Assembly: GCA_947573135.1 (NCBI GenBank) | Contig: CANPDU010000024.1 | Span: 1 to 52,272 of the forward strand | Length of the DNA stretch: 52,272 nucleotides | DNA from: an uncultured Bacteroidales bacterium | Lineage (GTDB): Bacteria > Bacteroidota > Bacteroidia > Bacteroidales > Muribaculaceae | Direction of reading: 5' to 3' | Part shown: one piece after another, positions 26,904 to 34,412 of the stretch | Layout of the letters: each line of letters begins with the position of its first letter | Numbering within the stretch: the first letter of the stretch is position 1 | Made by a program: the position numbers and the translations under genes | Notes under the pieces: generated by a model | Databases searched by the model: none | Seen by the model: only the letters and a program-made list of their open reading frames with translations | Told to the model about the DNA's origin: nothing

Positions 26904-27407
26904 TTATCTGTAGTCGGAGAAGCGCTCCTGAAGTTTCTTTCTGGCGAAGAAGATGCGGCTTTTGACGGTGCCCAGGGGCAGATTCATCTTTTCGGCGATC
27001 TCGTTGTACTTGTAACCGGCGACATGCATCGAGAAGGGTATTCGGTATTCGTCGGCGAACTCGTTTATTGCGTCTGTAATCTCCGAAGCACCGAACGAAC
27101 CTTCGGGCGTCTCGAGTCCGGAGTCCTGCGAGAGGTTCAGGTGATACAGGTTTTCGGTAGTGTCGACCACAGTAGCCGCCCGCCCGGCGCGGCGGTAGTT
27201 GTTGATGAAGATGTTCCGCATGATAGTGAACACCCATCCTTTGAAATTTGTGTTGTCGGCAAACTTGTCCTCGTTGTCGAGAGCTTTTAGAGTAGTGTCC
27301 TGGAGCAGATCGTAAGCGTCGTCGCGGTTCGAAGTGAGCATGTAGGCGAAGTTGAGGAGGTTGCTCTGGAGATCCATCAGATTGTTTTGAAATTTAACGC
27401 TTGCCAT
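26904..27407 (-). CDS. ECF-type RNA polymerase sigma factor
   Basis: 167 residues, the normal size for an extracytoplasmic-function sigma factor. Region 2 spans about 12-75 (FAYMLTSNRDDAYDLLQDT, then NFKGWVFTIMRNIFINNYRR, which bind core polymerase and the -10 element). Region 4 spans about 108-165, with the helix-turn-helix YNEIAEKMNLPLGTVKSR. There is no adjacent anti-sigma gene, so how it is controlled is unclear. It is divergent from the signalling island and shares the 380-bp region between them, but no shared operator is visible. Its own promoter carries a consensus -7 box. Confidence 0.93.
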   Translation of the reverse strand: MASVKFQNNLMDLQSNLLNFAYMLTSNRDDAYDLLQDTTLKALDNEDKFADNTNFKGWVFTIMRNIFINNYRRAGRAATVVDTTENLYHLNLSQDSGLETPEGSFGASEITDAINEFADEYRIPFSMHVAGYKYNEIAEKMNLPLGTVKSRIFFARKKLQERFSDYR

Positions 27408-27490
27408 AATGTGAAATTTTTATCGTTAGAAAAATGAATTGTCGAGTTGGTTTTAAAACATGTGATTTATGTTACAAATCGATTACGATG

Positions 27491-27521
27491 CAAATCTACG
27501 ACTGAAAACTGATTTGTCAAG
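27491..27521 (-). promoter_or_regulatory. Promoter of the sigma-factor gene
   Basis: Read on the minus strand: CTTG, a 19-bp spacer and TAGATTTG. The -7 box is perfect and the -33 box has one mismatch. The start codon is about 85 bp downstream. Confidence 0.65.
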
Positions 27522-27732
27522 AGTTTTAAGGTTAAAATATGTGAAAACTGCAAAATATGCCGCAGAAAGCAATTAAAAATGTAATAATCAACGCAATAAA
27601 CTGTTTCAAAAATAATACAAAATTGTTACAATGGCCTTTGGCGTACTTCCTGCCGCTCCCGGTGGTAAGCACGGAACTTGTTAGTGTGAGATCTGTTCAG
27701 GAAGGCGTTTTTGCCCGGTTGATATTTTATTG

Positions 27733-27764
27733 GTTGCCTGTATCAATATTTTTTCGTATTTTCG
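27733..27764 (+). promoter_or_regulatory. Weak promoter candidate for the signalling island
   Basis: GTTG, a 20-bp spacer and TATTTTCG give the right spacing, with one mismatch in each box. It lies 15-27 bp before the two candidate ATG codons of the DUF1460 gene. Because the boxes are imperfect, an alternative sigma factor may read it. Confidence 0.3.
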
Positions 27765-27790
27765 TTGACATAATTTTTATGTCGTTTAAA

Positions 27791-28651
27791 ATGAAGAAGA
27801 TCCTATCGACAATTGTCCTTATATTTACGGTCAGCTGCGGGGCATATGCGGCGGCGAACGTGCGGTTTCATAACGAAGCCACAGATACTACACGCATAAA
27901 TGAAATCCTGATCGAGACGGCTGCTAAAAACTTTAAGACTTCGGGCGAGCGCAATGCATTCATTGCCCGTAAGTTTATAGCTACGCCTTATGTGGCCGGT
28001 ACTCTTGATCAGACACCCGAGCTTGTGACGGTCAATCTTGACGAACTCGACTGCACGACCTTTGTCGATATGGTTCTGGCTATGTCTTTCACTGTCGGTG
28101 AGGGGCGTACATCGTGGCGTGACTTTGTCTATAATCTCGAGCGCATGCGCTACCGCGGCGGCGAAGTCAACGGTTACGCGTCCAGGCTTCATTATATCAG
28201 TGACTGGTTTGTCGACAATATCCACAGGGGCAATATCGAAGACGCAACGCGGCTTTTCCCTAAGGTAAACTATATCGTGCGCACGATCGACTTCATGAGT
28301 TCAAACCGTGACAAATATCCCTTGTTGGCCGACGATGATGAATTCCGGCGCATTAAAAATATAGAAATTGGCTACCGCAGTCATCGCTTCCCCTATATCA
28401 AGACTGTCGACCTCGGCGGAAAGGAGACCAAAGCCGCTTTTCGCGAAGGCGATGCTGTCGCTCTTGTTTCGAGTCTGAAAAATCTTGATGTAAGCCATAT
28501 GGGGTTTGTCGTATTTGAAAACGGCGAGCCTTATCTGCTCCATGCATCAAGTTCTGACGGCAAGGTCGAACTGTCACAGCGTCCGCTCGCCGACTATATG
28601 AAGCGCAACCGTTCATTTGTCGGGCTGCGCATTGCCCGCCTCAAAAATTAA
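27791..28651 (+). CDS. DUF1460 N-acetylmuramoyl-L-alanine-amidase-like protein
   Basis: 286 residues from the ATG at 27791; an in-frame ATG 12 bp earlier is possible, and a frame opening at 27557 is not supported. The start gives a signal peptide MKKILSTIVLIFTVSCGAYA; Cys16 could instead be lipidated. The DUF1460 fold (NlpC/P60-like cysteine peptidase or amidase) is shown by LNLDELDCTTFVD-type sequence, with the likely nucleophile Cys88 in LDCTTFVDM and the histidine in VSHMGFV near 236. Members cut peptidoglycan fragments. It is the first gene of the signalling island, 18 bp before the LytTR gene, which ties the island to the cell wall. Confidence 0.85.
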   Translation: MKKILSTIVLIFTVSCGAYAAANVRFHNEATDTTRINEILIETAAKNFKTSGERNAFIARKFIATPYVAGTLDQTPELVTVNLDELDCTTFVDMVLAMSFTVGEGRTSWRDFVYNLERMRYRGGEVNGYASRLHYISDWFVDNIHRGNIEDATRLFPKVNYIVRTIDFMSSNRDKYPLLADDDEFRRIKNIEIGYRSHRFPYIKTVDLGGKETKAAFREGDAVALVSSLKNLDVSHMGFVVFENGEPYLLHASSSDGKVELSQRPLADYMKRNRSFVGLRIARLKN

Positions 28652-28669
28652 CCTTTTCATCTGATAGTC

Positions 28670-29056
28670 ATGAACCGCTCGAAATATCTTTATCTTAACT
28701 CTCGCGACGAATTTTTCAGAGTCGACATCTCAAAGATTGTTTACTTTGAGTCTGAAGGAAACTACACCAATATAATCCTCAACAATAAGATGATGGCGAC
28801 TATCTGTATGAATCTTGCTCGGATGCAGGAGATCCTCAACAGGAGTCTGAATGATGATGCAGCCGTTTTCGCGCGTATCGGCAAACGCCATATAATCAAC
28901 CTTACATACGTCTATCACATCGCCATTCTACGTCAGATCCTCGTTCTTAGCGATGGCGAAAATTTCGAATATCAGCTTCAGATTTCAAAGGATGCATTGA
29001 AAAGACTACGCGACATGTACGTCTCTGACATCACCGCTGAATTTTCGAGACAATAA
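28670..29056 (+). CDS. Stand-alone LytTR DNA-binding protein
   Basis: 128 residues forming a single LytTR domain with no receiver domain. Typical features are the N-terminal beta strands DEFFRVDISKIVYFESEGNYTNI (about 13-36), then FARIGKRHIINLTYVYHI (about 67-84). It is a transcription regulator that inserts into successive major grooves. Without a receiver or membrane part it must be controlled by partners, by expression or by phosphorylation by the kinases encoded downstream; that last idea is inference. It lies 30 bp before the FHA protein gene. Confidence 0.9.
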   Translation: MNRSKYLYLNSRDEFFRVDISKIVYFESEGNYTNIILNNKMMATICMNLARMQEILNRSLNDDAAVFARIGKRHIINLTYVYHIAILRQILVLSDGENFEYQLQISKDALKRLRDMYVSDITAEFSRQ

Positions 29057-29086
29057 CCGATCAATCAAAATGTTATAACATATACA

Positions 29087-29869
29087 ATGGAACAGTTAAA
29101 AGGCAAGACCATACTCATTGGCAAGGAACCCTCTCAGGGCCGGCTTCTCGTTGCGCTCCCCGGTAGCGGTAAGTCTGCGGCTATCGGTTTGCCGGGCTCT
29201 GTGCCGGCAAGCGTGAGCCGTTGTCGTCCCGCAGAAGGCATAGCCCATGCAAAAATATCTATAGATCAGAGCGGAAACATTATCCTGACTAATCTCAAAT
29301 CGCAGAACGCCACCTATGTCAACGGTTCTGAGATCGAGTCTAAGCGTATCGTTACCGACAGTTTAGTCTCATTGGGCAAAGATCATTTCGCCGTTAGCGT
29401 CCCGCTGATCCTTGAGACTGCACGCAAGCTTGTCGCGGTCGGTCAGGAACGCCCGCAGACGCCGGGCGATTCAGGCGCCAAACGCTTCAACATCGCTCAT
29501 CTCGAGCATGTCTGGAATGATCTCATCGCACGGCGCAAAGAGGTGCAGGCAAAGCAGAAGCAGATCAACCTTGTCCGTTCGGGATGCGGAGTGTTCACCA
29601 TGTGTGCGATGCCGTGTATTTTTCTTTTCGGGCCTATAGGTTATGTGCTTACAGGCATAGGTATAATAGGCAATATTTACAGTTTCGTCGGACTCAAGAA
29701 TGACGATGCTTCCGATGTGCTCGAACGTCTGAACGAAGACTTTCAGGACCGGTACGTTTGCCCAAACCCCGACTGCAACAAATTTCTCGGCAATCTCAGC
29801 TACAGACTCCTTAAAAGACAATATTCCATGCACTGCCCCTACTGCAAGTGCGAATACGTTGAAAAATAA
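29087..29869 (+). CDS. FHA-domain membrane protein with C-terminal zinc ribbon
   Basis: 260 residues. Residues 9-105 fit an FHA phosphothreonine-binding fold: LIGKEP at the start, VSRCRPAEGIAHAKI as the ligand loop (a histidine in the usual S-x-x-H area), then NATYVNG and VTDSLVSLGKDHFAV. Residues 140-162 are a basic helical linker and 165-203 are one or two membrane segments (CGVFTMCAMPCIFLFGPIGYV, TGIGIIGNIYSFVGL). The end carries CPNPDC (225-230) and CPYCKC (250-255), a four-cysteine zinc ribbon. It probably reads phosphorylation made by the kinase 11 bp downstream and scaffolds the complex at the membrane. Confidence 0.8.
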   Translation: MEQLKGKTILIGKEPSQGRLLVALPGSGKSAAIGLPGSVPASVSRCRPAEGIAHAKISIDQSGNIILTNLKSQNATYVNGSEIESKRIVTDSLVSLGKDHFAVSVPLILETARKLVAVGQERPQTPGDSGAKRFNIAHLEHVWNDLIARRKEVQAKQKQINLVRSGCGVFTMCAMPCIFLFGPIGYVLTGIGIIGNIYSFVGLKNDDASDVLERLNEDFQDRYVCPNPDCNKFLGNLSYRLLKRQYSMHCPYCKCEYVEK

Positions 29870-29880
29870 GTTCTATCGCC

Positions 29881-31089
29881 ATGGATATAAATTTGGAATT
29901 AAAACCCGGTACGCTGTTGCGCAATGGATCTTACCGGATAATCGAGGTCCTCGGACGCGGCGGCTTCGGCATAACTTATCTCGCAGAGCATATAATGCTT
30001 GGCATAAAGGTTGCGATCAAAGAATTTTTCCCGAAAGAGTTTTGCGACCGTGACTCCGAGACGACATATACTGTTACCCTCGGCACTCAGGGCAACCGCG
30101 AGCTCGTCGGACGTCTCCGTGCCAAGTTCATAAAGGAAGCACGTAACATCGCCCGTCTCAACCATCCTTATATCATTCATATTCAGGATATCTTCGAGGA
30201 GAACAATACGGCCTACTATGTCATGGATTATATCGAGGGCAGCAGCCTGCAGTCTATATGTAAGCAGCGCAAGTCGATTCCTCAGAAAGACGCCGTAGAC
30301 TATGTAACCAAGATAGCCGGAGCCCTCGAATATATCCATTCTCAGAGCATGACCCACCTTGACGTGAAGCCGGCCAACATCATGATCCGCAAAAGCGACA
30401 ACGCTCCCGTGCTGATCGACTTCGGCCTGTCGAAACAATATACCTCGGAAGGCGAGCAGACCTCGACGACGCCCGTCGGCATAAGCCACGGTTACGCTCC
30501 GATCGAGCAGTACCGTCAGGGCGGTGTAAGCGAATTTTCTCCTGCTACCGACATCTATGCGCTTGGCGCTACGCTCTACAAACTCATTACAGGCATCACT
30601 CCGCCCGAAGCCCCGTTGCTCCTCGACTCAGGTCTGCATCGGCCCGACGGCATCGATGAAAATGTCTGGCGCGCGATATCCAAGGCTATGTCAGTGTCGA
30701 AATCGGGTCGTTATTCTTCGGCATCCGATTTTGCCGCAGCCCTTAATTCGACTTCTGTCACTGATGACGATGATGAAGATACGGTTATCATTGACGAAAA
30801 GCCCGAGGAGCCGGAGAAACCGAAGCCGGTTAAGCCTGAAAAGCCGTCTCTGGTCATCGGCGTTCCCGAGAAAGAGCATAAGACCAACAAATCTCTTCAG
30901 ATAATCATAATTGCTATCATCGCTTTCATTGTGATTGCAATAATCGTTTCATTGTCAGGTGGTGACGGTGCTTCTTCTGATGATAGTGACTATTGGGATT
31001 CGGCAGTCGTCGAGGAAGTCGTTCCTGTCGACGACTATTATCTATATGATGACAGCATAGTCGAAATCGTAGATTCCTGTGCATGGTAG
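29881..31089 (+). CDS. Hanks-type Ser/Thr protein kinase 1, membrane-anchored
   Basis: 402 residues. The kinase domain spans about 18-290: glycine loop GRGGFG (25-30), VAIK with Lys47, catalytic loop HLDVKPAN with Asp161, DFG at 180-182, then GYAPIEQ and DIYALGATLYKLITG. The arginine of the usual HRD is leucine, a non-RD kinase, so activation-loop phosphorylation may not be needed. A Pro/Glu/Lys-rich linker (305-335) leads to one membrane helix (339-358, IIIIAIIAFIVIAIIVSL) and a short acidic outer tail of about 44 residues, rich in Asp and Tyr. The catalytic side is cytoplasmic. Part of the first half-operon. Confidence 0.93.
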   Translation: MDINLELKPGTLLRNGSYRIIEVLGRGGFGITYLAEHIMLGIKVAIKEFFPKEFCDRDSETTYTVTLGTQGNRELVGRLRAKFIKEARNIARLNHPYIIHIQDIFEENNTAYYVMDYIEGSSLQSICKQRKSIPQKDAVDYVTKIAGALEYIHSQSMTHLDVKPANIMIRKSDNAPVLIDFGLSKQYTSEGEQTSTTPVGISHGYAPIEQYRQGGVSEFSPATDIYALGATLYKLITGITPPEAPLLLDSGLHRPDGIDENVWRAISKAMSVSKSGRYSSASDFAAALNSTSVTDDDDEDTVIIDEKPEEPEKPKPVKPEKPSLVIGVPEKEHKTNKSLQIIIIAIIAFIVIAIIVSLSGGDGASSDDSDYWDSAVVEEVVPVDDYYLYDDSIVEIVDSCAW

Positions 31090-31116
31090 TGCTAACGCTC
31101 GTTTATTTTGCTCACT

Positions 31117-31686
31117 ATGAAAAAGAAAACCGTCAGCAATGTGAAATCAGATATCGCCAATGCGGCTTCTGCCGCAGCAGGCGCAGCCGCCGGCGTTGTG
31201 GCCGGCGCGGCATTCTCGCCCGAGCAAGCCTCGGCGCAGACCGCTCACCCCGAGGCTCATCCTCACCATTTCTCACCCCGGCCCGAGCCGGTCACTGAGC
31301 CTGCCCCGGAACCCATGCCCCGGAACGTTCCGGCGCCTGAACCCGACGTCAACGCCGCTCAGTCCGAGCCAACATCCGATGATATAGAAGTTATCGGTTA
31401 TGATCGTATTGCTGCCGATGACGGCTCGATCAGAGACGTTGCTGTTGTCAGCGCCGGCGGCAACGAGATAGCGTTTATTGATGTCGATCTCGACGGAGAG
31501 GCCGATTTCATAATGTGCGACGCCAATCAAAATCAGGTGATCGACGATGGCGAGTTAGTCGACGTTCAGGGCGAAGGCATCTCCATGCAGCCGCTTCAGG
31601 ATGCGGCCGGATTCGATCCCCTTTTCGCGCAGAACGATCTTCCCGACTATGTCAACGACGCCGATGTCGACTCGTTCATGGCTTAA
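31117..31686 (+). CDS. Acidic EF-hand-like protein A of the kinase operon
   Basis: 189 residues from the ATG at 31117; a TTG start 9 bp earlier is less likely. The N-terminus is basic, then an Ala/Gly-rich stretch (about 13-32) could be a membrane or packing helix. A Pro/Glu/His-rich linker follows. The C-terminal half has DDIEVIGYDRI, a beta segment, and IDVDLDGEADFIMCDANQN with VIDDGELVDV, which look like two back-to-back calcium-loop (D.D.DG..D) motifs. A longer protein of the same build occurs at 36230 in the second half of the island, also with DIEV repeats. I do not know a named family. It may be a calcium-dependent or phospho-acceptor adaptor for the kinases on either side. Confidence 0.7.
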   Translation: MKKKTVSNVKSDIANAASAAAGAAAGVVAGAAFSPEQASAQTAHPEAHPHHFSPRPEPVTEPAPEPMPRNVPAPEPDVNAAQSEPTSDDIEVIGYDRIAADDGSIRDVAVVSAGGNEIAFIDVDLDGEADFIMCDANQNQVIDDGELVDVQGEGISMQPLQDAAGFDPLFAQNDLPDYVNDADVDSFMA

Positions 31687-31715
31687 ATATATACACTGTC
31701 ACGTTTCTATAAATT

Positions 31716-33233
31716 ATGGCAAATCAAGCTCTCAGCCCCGGCTCAACTCTCCGCGGCGGAAAATATAAAATCAGAAAAATCCTCGGACAGGGCAGTTTCG
31801 GCATCACTTACCTTGCCTCTGCCAAAATATCCTCTCAGGGCAATCTCGGCACAATGGAAGTCGAGGTCAAAGTCGCTATCAAAGAGTTCTTCATGAGCGA
31901 GGTCAACGGTCGTCAGACCGACGGCAGCTCGGTCGACGGTTCCTCAGGCTCGGTGTTTACCAATTATCGCCGTAAGTTCCGCAAAGAGGCCGAAAACCTC
32001 GCTGCCCTCAAGCACAGCAATATTGTCAGCGTCTTCGATGTCTTCGACGAGAACAATACGACCTACTATGCAATGGAGTATATCGACGGCAGCAACCTCG
32101 ACGATTACATCCGCGAGCGCGGCTCGATTCCCGAGCATGAGGCTCTGAATATTATTACTGAGATCGGTGGCGCGGTGACCTATATGCATTCCCGGAAGAT
32201 GCTCCATCTCGACATCAAGCCGAAAAACATAATGCGCAAAGCCGGAGGCACCGGATGTCTTATCGATTTTGGCCTTTCGAAGCAGTTTACCGACGACGGC
32301 GAGCCGGAGTCGAGCACTTCGATCGGACTGGGCACACCCGGCTACGCTCCCCTCGAACAGGCCGGCTACAGCCGCGACGGCAGTTTTCCGGCGACTCTCG
32401 ACGTCTATGCCCTCGGCGCGACTCTCTTCAAGATGCTCACCGGCAAGCGTCCGCCCGAGGCTACCTATATCCTAAACGACGGTTTCCCTTCCGCAATGCT
32501 GGCCGACAAAGGCATCTCCGCCGCTACTTGCGCCGCCGTGAAGAAGGCTATGTCGCCTCTACGCAAAGACCGCTTTCAGGATATCATGTCTTTTATTGAC
32601 GCATTGGGCTGCAGTCATTATAATTTTACTCCCGACGATGATGATGATGAGGCTACGGTCGTCGGATCTCAGTCGTCCGACAGCTCTTCACCTTCTGAAA
32701 ATCAGGGATATACCGCTCCTCAGTCTGAGGCTGATCAACCGGATGGGCCTGATCCTGAAGTTCCCGAATGGGAACCCGAAACCCCGTGGTGGCGCAAAAA
32801 ATGGACATTGATTGCCGCAGCTGTGGCGGCGATAGTGGTTGTTGTCTTTATGCTGATCCCGCGCGGTACACCCGTTGCCAAACCGATAGATACCGTGACT
32901 GACTTTGCATGGGACTCTCCATTAGGACCTGCTGTCTATTTCGGCGATCTCAATGTTCAGTATAACTGCCCCGACGGCCGCGGTATCGCGAAAATTACCG
33001 GCGGCGAGTATGCCGGGAGTGTATATGAAGGTGACTTTGTCAACGGCAACATGGACGGTCAGGCCACTTATACTCAGGATAACGGTGACACATTTGTCGG
33101 AACGTTCAAAAATAATCAGTATCAACAGGGTCGCTACACCATAAAGGCGACAGGCGAATATTTCGAGGGAACGTTCGAGAACGGCCAGCCTGCCGCAGGC
33201 GACTGGTACGATAAAGACGGCAAGAAATTATAA
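31716..33233 (+). CDS. Hanks-type Ser/Thr protein kinase 2 with C-terminal MORN repeats
   Basis: 505 residues. Kinase domain about 17-297: GQGSFG (24-29), VAIK Lys56, HLDIKPKN with Asp166, DFG at 184-186, GTPGYAPLEQ. As in kinase 1, the catalytic loop is HLD rather than HRD. An acidic Ser-rich linker (305-355) precedes a membrane helix (364-382). Residues 405-495 hold about four MORN-type repeats (GYVYEGDFVNG-like: YEGDFVNGNMDG, GDTFVGTFKNNQYQ, GEYFEGTFENG), predicted to be outside the inner membrane. A 483-bp tract of its kinase region is identical to kinase 3. It probably senses or binds something in the periplasm through the MORN sheet. Confidence 0.93.
   Translation: MANQALSPGSTLRGGKYKIRKILGQGSFGITYLASAKISSQGNLGTMEVEVKVAIKEFFMSEVNGRQTDGSSVDGSSGSVFTNYRRKFRKEAENLAALKHSNIVSVFDVFDENNTTYYAMEYIDGSNLDDYIRERGSIPEHEALNIITEIGGAVTYMHSRKMLHLDIKPKNIMRKAGGTGCLIDFGLSKQFTDDGEPESSTSIGLGTPGYAPLEQAGYSRDGSFPATLDVYALGATLFKMLTGKRPPEATYILNDGFPSAMLADKGISAATCAAVKKAMSPLRKDRFQDIMSFIDALGCSHYNFTPDDDDDEATVVGSQSSDSSSPSENQGYTAPQSEADQPDGPDPEVPEWEPETPWWRKKWTLIAAAVAAIVVVVFMLIPRGTPVAKPIDTVTDFAWDSPLGPAVYFGDLNVQYNCPDGRGIAKITGGEYAGSVYEGDFVNGNMDGQATYTQDNGDTFVGTFKNNQYQQGRYTIKATGEYFEGTFENGQPAAGDWYDKDGKKL
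31775..32257 (+). repeat. Identical 483-bp tract shared with kinase 3 (copy 1)
   Basis: By base-by-base reading, this stretch is identical to 34472-34954. Before it, the two genes differ within the first 60 bp; after it, they differ mostly at synonymous sites. The tract spans the kinase N-lobe through the catalytic loop and suggests recent gene conversion or duplication. Confidence 0.85.
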
Positions 33234-33258
33234 ACTGACTATGGATAGAAAATCGGCT

Positions 33259-34383
33259 ATGAAAAAATTATCATTAATCGCGGCGCTATTGGTCTCTGTC
33301 GTGATTTTCACCGGCGAAGCCTCAGCCCAGGGCCGCGTAACCCGTCAGGAGAAACCCAAGACCGAGCCCACTGAAAAGGTTCGGCCAAAGACTGAGTCAC
33401 AACCCGTCGCTCAATCGAAAATCGAACTGAGTCAGCCTGACGGTTCTATAAACGGCCACGGCTATGTCGATCTCGGCCTGCCGAGCGGTCTGAAATGGGC
33501 TACATGCAATATTGGAGCTTCTAAGCCTGAGCAATATGGTGGTTATTATTCATGGGGAGATACAGATGTTAAAAAATCATATCTTTATGATAATACCGTT
33601 ACAGCTAAAAAGCAAAAATCTAAGATTCGCTCATTAGGTATAATTGATGCTTCTGATAACCTTACTCCTGAATTTGATGCGGCTTGTGTGAATTGGAGTG
33701 CCGATTGGCGGATGCCGACCATAACGGAGTTCCAGGAACTGCTTGATAATTGTACATGGACATGGGGCTCATATGCCGGTGTACGTGGTTTTCGTGCAAC
33801 TGGGCCTAATGGCCGTTCTATCTTTTTCCCTGCTACTGGAGATCGTGCAGGAGAGACTCTCGAAGATGTCGGCCGGCATATAAACTATTGGTCCTCTACT
33901 TATAGTGATTATGATGACGGCTACTATGCATGTGCTTTTTTACGAACCCTTTTTGTTGGAGATGACCACAATCTGAGAACCCGTCGCTGGATTCGGAGTA
34001 GCGGCTGCCCCATTCGTCCCGTTTTAGTTGAAAAAAAGGAAATATCAGAAGAACACAGTCACGGAGAGATTATGTCGGAGCCTGATAGTCAGCCTGAATT
34101 TCCAGGCGGACAATCTGCTATGTATAAATGGCTTGCTGATAATATCAAATTTCCGCCCACTACTCTTAACAACGGAGGTGTTCAGGGAAGAGTTATTGTT
34201 GGTTTTGTAGTCTCGAAAACGGGTGCGGTTAAGGATGTCAAGATTATTCGTAGTTGTCATCCGGCTCTCGACGAGGAAGTTGTAAGGGTTGTGAAAGCTA
34301 TGCCGACGTGGACTCCTGGCAGTCTCAATGGAGAGCCTGTAGATGTTGCTTATACTTTACCTCTCTCATTTAGACAACAGTAA
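33259..34383 (+). CDS. Secreted Fib_succ-type domain fused to TonB C-terminal domain
   Basis: 374 residues from the ATG at 33259, which gives a clean signal peptide (MKKLSLIAALLVSVVIFTGEASAQ); an in-frame ATG 18 bp earlier is possible. After a basic linker, residues 70-275 resemble the Fibrobacter succinogenes major paralogous domain (VDLGLPSGLKWATCNIG, YYSWGD, WRMPTITEFQELLD, YWSSTYSD), a fold of secreted proteins with an unclear role. Residues 285-374 are a TonB_C domain (PEFPGGQSAMYKWLADNIKFPP, GRVIVGFVVSKTGAVKDVKI, MPTWTPG). There is no N-terminal membrane anchor as in true TonB. The region from about 33520 has lower GC than its neighbours. It sits 25 bp after kinase 2 and 29 bp before kinase 3, so it is probably a periplasmic partner or substrate. 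Confidence 0.85.
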   Translation: MKKLSLIAALLVSVVIFTGEASAQGRVTRQEKPKTEPTEKVRPKTESQPVAQSKIELSQPDGSINGHGYVDLGLPSGLKWATCNIGASKPEQYGGYYSWGDTDVKKSYLYDNTVTAKKQKSKIRSLGIIDASDNLTPEFDAACVNWSADWRMPTITEFQELLDNCTWTWGSYAGVRGFRATGPNGRSIFFPATGDRAGETLEDVGRHINYWSSTYSDYDDGYYACAFLRTLFVGDDHNLRTRRWIRSSGCPIRPVLVEKKEISEEHSHGEIMSEPDSQPEFPGGQSAMYKWLADNIKFPPTTLNNGGVQGRVIVGFVVSKTGAVKDVKIIRSCHPALDEEVVRVVKAMPTWTPGSLNGEPVDVAYTLPLSFRQQ

Positions 34384-34412
34384 TCATTAGAAAAATTGTA
34401 GATTATATATAA

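Larger units (their letters stand above)
27408..27790. other. Divergent intergenic region upstream of sigma factor and signalling island
   Basis: These 383 AT-rich bases contain the leftward sigma-factor promoter (27491-27521) and a weaker rightward promoter candidate (27733-27764). An open frame from 27557 runs into the DUF1460 gene, but its first 75 codons do not look coding. No repeat or RNA gene was seen. Confidence 0.55.

Noticed and set aside
27557-27790. Longer N-terminus for the DUF1460 protein
   Set aside because: The added 78 residues have no family match, lie in AT-rich intergenic DNA, and would bury the natural signal peptide.
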